Both the position numbers and the translations under genes were made by a program. Positions 57,176-64,000 of a stretch of 64,000 nt of DNA are shown here, in pieces. Positions within the stretch are counted from its first letter, which is position 1, and every line of letters begins with the position of its first letter. The stretch lies in NCBI GenBank assembly GCA_946803715.1, contig CAMPET010000054.1, positions 272,813 through 336,812 of the forward strand, read 5' to 3'. The stretch is from Beroe ovata. Its lineage: Eukaryota > Ctenophora > Nuda > Beroida > Beroidae. The notes beneath the pieces are model-generated. The model had not been told where the DNA came from. It made no database searches and saw only the letters and a program-made list of their open reading frames with translations.

Positions 57176-58150
57176 AACACCCTGGACATGCGATGCCAGA
57201 GATCATGTAACATGAGCGAGAGAGTGAATTGAAGCATGCGGATGAAAACACAGTCCTCAAAATTCAACAACGGTGGAGTATTTATTGGACTTATCCGCAC
57301 CAAGGTGTATGCGTCAGAACGCAACGTCTGGTTAAAACTGTGTAGTGAAGCAGTCGGTCGGAAATAAAAGTTGTTTAGCTGCTATCAACTCTCGCATTAA
57401 ATTGTTTAGTCTCCTTAATGATATAAGTAGAGTTTGCCTGGCGATGCTAGTCCCTCTGACGCGAGCGCGTTAGCGGCGCGCGCGAAACCCGGGCCTATCG
57501 TAGACAGGCAAAAGTAGAGAGGGTTGATACTAATAGAGTACTACTAGGAAGTAATTTGTTGTTTTATTTGTAAATTTATTTGTTTATTTTGAAATTATTC
57601 TATACGTAATATGTTGAATGGAATGTTACTATTTATATTCTAATCAAACGATTCACAAGTTTAGTTTACAATAATTTCGCTTCACTATTTCTCAAATGCG
57701 TGATTGCAACTGTTTGCCCGAAGTTGGTCCTTGTGATAAAAGATTTTGGGATTATTCTGTTGCTCCCCTGGTCGGATGAATGGCTCTTGTATTTCCGAAT
57801 TCAAAAATTATTCTATCAATAAGAAACAGCTCAGTAACATAAACACACAGACAACATAGTACATACTAACTGACCTTGATACTGCGTCTTGACTCCGAGT
57901 CAAAATAATCCTACAGACTGTTTGGGGATGATATCTGTCTGTCTGAAAAGATAAAAAGATTGGCGCTGGATATCAAAGATTAAGTTTTCTTGAAATTTCA
58001 AATTAAATTGATTCAACGCGAAAGTACAAATCCAAATGCATGAGTGAGATAAAAACCAGGTAATTTGATTCCCACCAACGCAGGTAACTTAAATCACGAG
58101 ATGTAGAACAGATATTTCACAACTTTTCGCATCTGTTTCGTGTTTTTAGA
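57176..58150. other. 3' flank of the KH gene and 5' flank of the channel-subunit gene
   Basis: Holds the likely polyadenylation signal of the KH gene (AATAAA near 57364), an 80-bp MITE and AT-rich sequence. It ends in a pyrimidine-rich acceptor (CGTGTTTTTAG) one base before the next start codon. Confidence 0.5.
57426..57519. mobile_element. 80-bp GC-rich MITE with 7-bp flanking duplication
   Basis: Element 57433-57512 begins TTTGCCTG and ends CAGGCAAA, with GCGCG-rich inner sequence. AGTAGAG flanks both sides (57426-57432, 57513-57519); an eighth base (A) may belong to the duplication. Confidence 0.65.
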
Positions 58151-58921
58151 ATGACATTCCCATCCAAGATCAAAGTATTTCTCGCGGCATCCCTCTTCGC
58201 GATATCTCTGATCATTTTCACATGCCTCCTGATGCTCATCGTGATCCCCGAGTACAATGGTTCACTCTTCCGGTTCGGTACTTGCCGCATCACCAACCAC
58301 ACGAGGGACTATGACAGTGACGACGTAGTCTGGAAGGACTGTTCGTGTGGGGTGCTATGTACATCGGATTACCCTTGTTCATCTGTTACTGGCACTTTTA
58401 CCCCGATTACCGATCATCAGTCAGAGAGAAACGGGACTTTCTACTCGGACTATTCAGCCTTGGTTAGAGGCTGCTACAAGTACCCGTTCATTGGTGAGTG
58501 CGAAAAGAGACCGTCAGCTAACAAGAACTTCATCGAGAAATGGACAAACAGACTCCCTCACAAATACAAGAATCATTCCTTCGACTGCTTCGGTTTGGGG
58601 ACTAACTTTTTCCCATTCGAATCCAACATGTACAGGGCAAGCATAGGACATCTCGCTTTCTTCCCATCACTAACATTCGTCATACTCTCGTTTTTCCTGC
58701 TCTACAAGTCGAGTGAGCGTGTGAGGGTGAGCGCGTGCTGTAAACAGGAAGAGGAGGATGGGGGGAGCGAGAGAGAAACTGGACCTCTTCTCAGATATGA
58801 TAGTGAGATTGAGCGGGAAAACAACCGGTACAGGAGGAAGTCTGACCAAGTTGACGTGGGAGGAGAACCAAGTTGTCCTTCTTATGATAATGATGAGCCC
58901 CCTCCACCTTACCAGATATAA
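58151..58921 (+). CDS. Two-TM channel auxiliary subunit-like protein (KCNMB/TipE type) with a PPxY tail
   Basis: 256 residues. TM1 is at about 10-32 and TM2 at about 173-195, with a large extracellular loop between them that holds about ten Cys and several N-glycosylation sites (NGS, NHT, NGT, NHS). Cytosolic ends and loop layout follow BK-channel beta subunits and insect TipE: a Cys after TM1 (FGTC), a CSCGVLC..PC cluster, GCYKYPFIGEC (BK-beta has a similar CSYIPKC) and SFDCFG before TM2. The cytosolic tail is acidic and ends EPPPPYQI, a PPxY motif that WW-domain ubiquitin ligases of the NEDD4 group recognise. The CDS has no intron. The ATG lies one base after the acceptor-like GTGTTTTTAG. 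The family call rests on topology and Cys spacing, so another two-TM glycoprotein is possible. Confidence 0.6.
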   Translation: MTFPSKIKVFLAASLFAISLIIFTCLLMLIVIPEYNGSLFRFGTCRITNHTRDYDSDDVVWKDCSCGVLCTSDYPCSSVTGTFTPITDHQSERNGTFYSDYSALVRGCYKYPFIGECEKRPSANKNFIEKWTNRLPHKYKNHSFDCFGLGTNFFPFESNMYRASIGHLAFFPSLTFVILSFFLLYKSSERVRVSACCKQEEEDGGSERETGPLLRYDSEIERENNRYRRKSDQVDVGGEPSCPSYDNDEPPPPYQI

Positions 58922-59484
58922 CTGACACAGTGATGTAGAACTTGCAGTGAATTTAGAGTAAAAGTATGGATCAAGAATTTATGTTAAATAAGCCTATGTC
59001 TGTAAAAGCGGTGAAACTTTGGAAATTAAAATTTGATTCATGAATAACTTACCCTCCACACTTCAGGTTTGGTGAAGTACATGACAGAATTAACCAAATT
59101 TTCCCACGCTACGCGCACGGTTTGTGCGCGTAGTGGAACACTCTGTGTGTGAGTCATTGCGTCTTCCATCCACTCAAACTCAAGTTTGTGACCGAATTTC
59201 GGCAAATTGGCAACTTCAAATGTTGGGAATCAGCACAGTGATAGTTGGGAATACTTTGAAAAGTGAGTGATATCTTCCCCTGAATTTCGAACTGGGTTCA
59301 TAGCTGCTGAAAGTGAAATGTGTCATGAGTTGGAATGAATCATGAAGAAAGACTTAAAATGTGATGAATAGCAGGCAAACGTTATAAGTAACATGGGTTG
59401 AATACAGAGAGTAAAACAAGTCGAATACCAGGTAGCAAGATACAATTCAAACTAAACACTAAACTATATAGGAAAACAAGCACT
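58922..59484. other. Convergent intergenic spacer
   Basis: Separates the 3' ends of the channel-subunit-like gene (plus) and the coiled-coil gene (minus). It contains one short inverted repeat (CTACGCGCACGGTTTGTGCGCGTAG, near 59108-59132) and nothing else I can name. Confidence 0.5.
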
Positions 59485-61560
59485 TCAATCAGCAGTCTCG
59501 GCAGTTATTTTCTCATAGAGACGATTGTATCCGTTATTGTAGTCCTCAGGTAGCAGTCCGTCAGTCCGGGCGAAGTCCGGTAACGTTACCCGGTAACCGA
59601 ACCTTTGCGGAGTTTTGTACGATATCGTCCGCTCACCTCTGGAATTGAGTAAGCTTAGATACCATGGTACTAAGATGGCAGATTGATCATGAGAAATCAA
59701 CAGAGTGTTACCTTAGGAGGCATATTCATGGGGGACGAAATTAGGGGATTTTCGACAACAAACCCCATGTTATCGTCCTACCAAAAAGTAGCCACATTGA
59801 AATGCCCAAAATTGCTTGGAGACGTGATTTGGGGATTTCTTGAAAAAATCCCCATATTTTCGTTCCCCCTATATTTTAAACTCCGGAATTTTGACTCGCA
59901 TAAAGGTATTTCACAATGTCACACTGTATGTAGTTCCGCATGGCTTAGCTTTCTTCCTACTGGAGAAAAGTATGAAGCAGAATCCATACTGTATGATGCT
60001 AACTCACCGCGTGACTTCTTCATTCCTTTCCTGTTCTCTTTGATACCGGGCTGTGTGTAGATCTATCTCTCTTTGTATTCGCTCTGCTTGCCAAGCCAAC
60101 GTCCCTCCTTCAATGTCAAGCTGTGTATTCAGCTCCTGAATAAACAGATTCACATTGAGTTATATTTGTTCTCATATCCAACCATATTCGGATTTATATT
60201 CACAACTTCTATTTATATTCACAGCTTCTATTTATATTCACAACTTCTACTCATTCTGAACGCGGTTTTGTTATTAGAAATTCACCCGCTTCGCTTGAAC
60301 ATGTTTCGCCTCTGGTAGTAAGCTCAGCATTTCCATTGAAGTAGATAGAGCTGCAGTCTTTGATACACCCAACTCATCAGTAATAGACTGGCTTTGCTTC
60401 TCCAGAATCTAAAAACATGATTTGTCATCTGCTGCAATTTCCTACTAAGATTTTCCAGAACGAATGGTACGATTATAAGTAGTGAAGATGGGGAAAACCT
60501 CAGGGTATGAGAGTGGTCGTCTGTACTGAAAACACTCTTCTGGTAAAGGGAGAGCAGGAAGACCATTATTAGCAAACTCAGTCACAACTTTCAGTCTTTT
60601 CACAGCTGAGATAATACAAATCTTCAGCACATTAGTGTTGTCCAAGAAGGATAAGACATAAGTGACCAAAACGAAAACGAAACATTTCCTCCTAAATCTA
60701 TGCGATTTCATTAAGAACCAAGAATCGTAAACCTGTAAATCCGACAAAATGTGTGTTGATAAGTTCTCCCTCTACATACTCTAGCTGTGGGACAATTTCC
60801 TGGTACAGCTTATCGATGTGGAACTGCCTCTGTGGTGTGAGTTTCATGAAATGCTGCTATCATGGCGACTGGAGTGAACAAATTCCCGCCACTTGCACAG
60901 AAAGCGGTATGATGCAAAAGTGCAAATTTCTTATTCAAACCTCCTCAAAATAACGGAGATAGAAAATGTCTTCAAGCTCCTCTTTTGCTTCGTCAACTTC
61001 TTTTCCGAGGAAAGCTAAATCAAGGACCTGAATGATTCTCGATTTAGAGCAATTACAAAATACCTATCTAANGTGTGGGAAAAACACCCAAAATAACACA
61101 TGTTACTTCACCGGATATATTAGCCACGAGGTACATAATAGTCAGATGTCTAACTATTATAACATTTCTGATTGAAAACCAACAGCGATATTATCCTACA
61201 ACCTTCTGATGTTATGAACTCTCTATTGACAACACTGAAATTTCCTAACAGATGAAGTATAACTTACTCTATTTCCCAGAATTGTAATCCATTTTGCTCT
61301 ATAAGCTGTAGTTTCTAATCTGTTCTTTTCAATCAACTGACATAACCACTTCGCATTCTCCTGGTTCCTTTTGTCCAGAGTTCTGCAATTCTAGTAATAA
61401 AAGTAGAATTAGTTAATTTAAGTAATCTTGAACAATCGTTTGATTTATTTAATGAGGGTATCTGGCAATTCATTCAAGTGCCTGATAAAACTCTACCTCT
61501 TTCCTGAAGCGATAGTGCCATCTGACTCTGCACCTCATCCATGGATGGATAAAATTCCTC
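59485..61560 (-). CDS. Unrecognised coiled-coil-rich protein, C-terminal part
   Basis: Seven exons join in phase, 5' to 3': 61268-61382, 60941-61027, 60733-60853, 60499-60605, 60286-60408, 60008-60135 and 59485-59638 (stop TGA), about 278 residues. A further exon ending near 61486-61497 (EEFYPSMDEVQSQMALSLQE) probably precedes them; its junction is ambiguous. The protein is mostly charged helix (TLDKRNQENAKWLCQLIEKN, GKEVDEAKEELEDIF, AWQAERIQREIDLHTARYQ) and ends in a non-helical tail with FGYRVTLPDF. There are no TM segments and no enzyme motif. It could belong to a cytoskeletal or centrosomal complex, but I do not recognise the family. Three donors have T at +3 (GAG|GTTTGA, CAG|GTTTAC, GAG|GTTTTC). 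The true 5' end is not located. Confidence 0.65.
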
Positions 61561-62139
61561 CTAGTTATAGGAACTTTCCTTAATAGGTCAAGTGTATTGC
61601 TTCCCATGCTATATGTCCTGCAGCGAGTCAATATTCAGAAGTCCACCGTCCAACCTTGCTCAGAAATGAGGATTTTATATATCATAAGTATATCTTTCAT
61701 CTGACATAACAAAGATGAAAATTCTAGTCAGCTGCACATCAATTCAAACTAAAAGTGGTATTATGAGTGGACCATGGTCAATATCTAATAATGATAGCCC
61801 AATCTTAATAAACAATAGATTCAATAACCAAACTAATGGTAGCAGTTCAGGAGTCAACATTCAGTCTGTTCCGTAGTCAACGTCTTGAAGGGTTTTAGGG
61901 CGATCACTCCGAGGTCACTGTGTGATTGTTAGGTACTATAATATACACAGCTCAGGTCTCGTGAATACTGAATTGAGCAGAAATCACTAATCATCCAATT
62001 GGCTGCAACCTTCATCAACCTCAAGTACATTATCATTTGTATGACAGAATATATATATAGTTATTTTGCAGTTAAGAATAAATTTAACGATTTAAGAATA
62101 AACGAGAGTGATAAAAATCAAATATCAACAAATAATTTG
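61561..62139. other. Spacer between the two unrecognised minus-strand genes
   Basis: AT-rich; may contain the 5' exons of the coiled-coil gene. I could not assign any with confidence. Confidence 0.4.
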
Positions 62140-63277
62140 TCATTGGTCAGCCCTAAAGCGCTTGTAGGGGACAGAGCCCGTGAACTCCTTCCTTGCACTA
62201 TGATTTTGCAGGACATTCTCGAGTTTGGACTTTGTGATGACGTAGGGTGCATCAAGCTTCCCTTCTTCATAAAGCAGCTTACAAAATAAGGTAAGATAGC
62301 GGGCTTGAGATGCTAGCCCCATCTGCTGACTCTCTGCTTGGGCTATCTCCTCAGCGAATCCGTTTAAATTGCAGTTCAAATACGAGATGACAGTGATGGT
62401 GTCCTTACTTGAATCGGCATTTTGGGGCGATAAATTCTTGTCGCATATGTCACGTGGGGCTGTGTAGCTGTGTCTTTCACTCAATGCAAGCTGAAAGAGG
62501 AGTGATATGCAGTGCAACATGTAAAGGAGAGAAACCAACTCGGATAAAGTTATATCGTTCCTCCATCACTTCTCACATTAGAGTTCTGTGTGGGCCCCGC
62601 CAGAGACTGACTGATGTGTTCATCAGGGCGGAATAGACCATCCAGAAATCTGTTGCCTAGATTCTCCTCGAACTTCTCAATTCTTGACTTCTTGGACTTG
62701 GAAGAAAGCTCAGAACATTGTTTGTGTATGCGACCAAGTTTCCTGCAATTGATTTGATGTAAAAGCCCAATCGTCAAGAATCACAAATTGTCCATAATGC
62801 GGGCAAGTCTGAAGACAAAAATAGTCGGTTGAAATAGGGCTCTGGGGCTCTATCACAAAACTCTCAGGAAGGCATAAGAAATCCTTGAGGTGGTGAGCTT
62901 TAAAGGTTTCCACTGTCCTAACTGCCAACTTCATTTATTAATTCCTTATGCTTCCTATAAGTGCTTTGTGAGAGAGCCCCTGTAAGTGCTTTTAGTTTAA
63001 TTTTTGAAAGTAAATTTGAATCTGTGAATATTAGTATTCCTTACTTAGCCGCAGTCCGAACTTTCGTTTTGCAGATAATTATACCACTAGCACCATTTGA
63101 CAGCTCCAGTACGTCTTTAGCGGCAGTATTGTACAGTTCTGTCTTCTTGTAACTGCCTCGTTTTTCGGACTGGGCTGCTGTGATAAGATGGGCAAGATGG
63201 CTCAAAACAGATTCTACTGTCACAGGGAGCACATTAGTGTTCAGGGGACCGGGATTGACGAAGTCGGTCAGTTTCAT
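62140..63277 (-). CDS. Unrecognised 249-residue protein, three exons
   Basis: Exons 63045-63277, 62577-62742 and 62140-62490 join in phase (2, then 0). The donors are AA|GTAAGG and AAT|GTGAGA; the acceptors are ATTGCAG and CTTTCAG. The protein starts MKLTDFVNPGPLNTN. It has a helical region VLSHLAHLITAAQSEKRGSY, a basic stretch KKLGRIHKQ through KSKKSRIEKF, an acidic/polar middle and a helical C-terminus with ARYLTLFCKLLYEEGKLDAP, ending VPYKRFRADQ. No signal peptide, TM or known domain is seen. An open stretch between exons 1 and 2 (about 62800-62917) was left out because it cannot be joined in phase. Confidence 0.65.
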
Positions 63278-64000
63278 GGTATCAGTAGCGCCAGCAGTCA
63301 GTAGTTTCTGATGTCAAGTAGGGATTACTATGGAAGATAGGAAAGTGAATAGGAAGAATAAGACGTTTGACATTGAATGTTGATCCACAAACTCTTGTCA
63401 AAACAACTTTGTATTTGGATAGATATTATCATAACATAGGGAATGCCCTTTGCCCTATTCTCTAGATCTAATTAGATTACCAAATATCAAAAGTGATTAT
63501 GAAATATTAGAAGTGAAGTTGCAGTAATTCGAGAATTGCCAATATAGGGGCAGGGCTATACTTGGCTATAGGAAAATGCTTGGTTTCCTGACCTTTCAGG
63601 AGAAACTTAGGAAGTACTCCAGTTGAGTCAATTAAAGCACTCATCCCACACACTCATGTAAATTTGCATGTGGATTGTTGAAACTATAGTCCTGATTCTG
63701 GTCTCTTTTGTTGTGGACAGAAATTTATTCATGGAGAGGAAGTTTGTACTTGATCTCAATACTATTATAGCCAAGAAGTACCTAACTAAGTAATCTACAA
63801 CAAATTTATTTGAGCATCTCGGATGTGACTGGCATCCATGAAGCAGGCATGAGGCATGATCTGCAATCTACATTCTAACATGTCCATTGCTCATTGCCAA
63901 TGTTACCAAGTAAATTTGTGTTGGCCAGTTCCATATAAGTAAGGAACAGTATCCTTATCCTCCCTAAATTGAAAGTTTATCCTCGGTTTTAAGCCAGGTT
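63278..64000. other. AT-rich flank at the window end
   Basis: Upstream side of the 249-residue gene. An acceptor-like CTTGACATCAG lies about 31 bases before its ATG on the minus strand. No other coding feature was seen. Confidence 0.4.

Noticed and set aside
59683-60060. 125-codon plus-strand frame
   Set aside because: It overlaps an exon of the minus-strand coiled-coil gene, whose splice phases fit on both sides.
62800-62917. Open stretch between exons 1 and 2 of the 249-residue gene (KAHHLKDFLCLPE region)
   Set aside because: It has an acceptor-like AG in the right phase but no donor of phase 2, while exons 1 and 2 join directly in phase without it.
1-64000. CRISPR arrays, bacterial operon signals, rRNA or tRNA genes
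   Set aside because: The tandem repeats lack unique spacers of constant length. No cloverleaf with A and B boxes was seen, and gene structure is eukaryotic throughout. A tRNA scan program would be needed to exclude tRNAs fully.

Overview
The window is nuclear DNA of an animal, most likely an invertebrate. Coding genes are split into small exons with mostly GT-AG introns of about 60-600 bp. The recognisable proteins are animal or general eukaryotic ones: CATIP, ALG2, CD2BP2, DDRGK1, SRP19, a rhodopsin-like GPCR, an ARSB-type sulfatase, a NOVA-type KH protein and a BK-beta/TipE-type channel subunit. I cannot name the species or the phylum. The assembly is a draft from a heterozygous individual. 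Several single-N joins sit exactly where one allele ends and the other restarts (6182, 31872, 37661), and a 246-base N run lies inside a (TG)n microsatellite.

Layout. 1-3.8 kb: minisatellites and G-rich DNA. 3.8-14.0 kb, plus strand: a head-to-tail housekeeping cluster CATIP (3' part), ALG2, CD2BP2, DDRGK1, SRP19, the last four spaced 290-500 bp apart. They serve N-glycan assembly, U5 snRNP, ER UFMylation and SRP; CATIP is a ciliary gene. 14.0-15.8 kb: repeat-rich, with two MITEs carrying perfect 9-bp target duplications. 15.8-20.2 kb, minus: an eight-exon GPCR with a third intracellular loop of about 565 residues. 20.2-25.8 kb: no supported gene. 25.9-29.0 kb, minus: a seven-exon LRR protein. 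30.7-36.3 kb, plus: a TPR gene resembling IFIT proteins, with an intronless ARSB-like sulfatase nested in one intron. The start of both is present twice because two alleles were laid end to end. 36.5-38.3 kb: a second allelic duplication with one candidate minus-strand exon. 38.3-55.2 kb: about 17 kb without a supported gene. 55.3-57.2 kb: NOVA-like two-KH protein, intronless in its CDS. 58.2-58.9 kb: two-TM cysteine-loop channel-subunit-like protein ending in PPPPY. 59.5-63.3 kb, minus: two unrecognised multi-exon genes whose splice phases can be reconciled.

Points that stand out. Many start codons lie directly behind a splice-acceptor-like AG, which together with the tight head-to-tail cluster suggests either 5'UTR introns or spliced-leader trans-splicing. 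An unusually high share of 5' splice sites have T at +3 (9 of 43 donors I placed). One allelic pair shows a filled and an empty site of a small transposon with an 8-bp target duplication.
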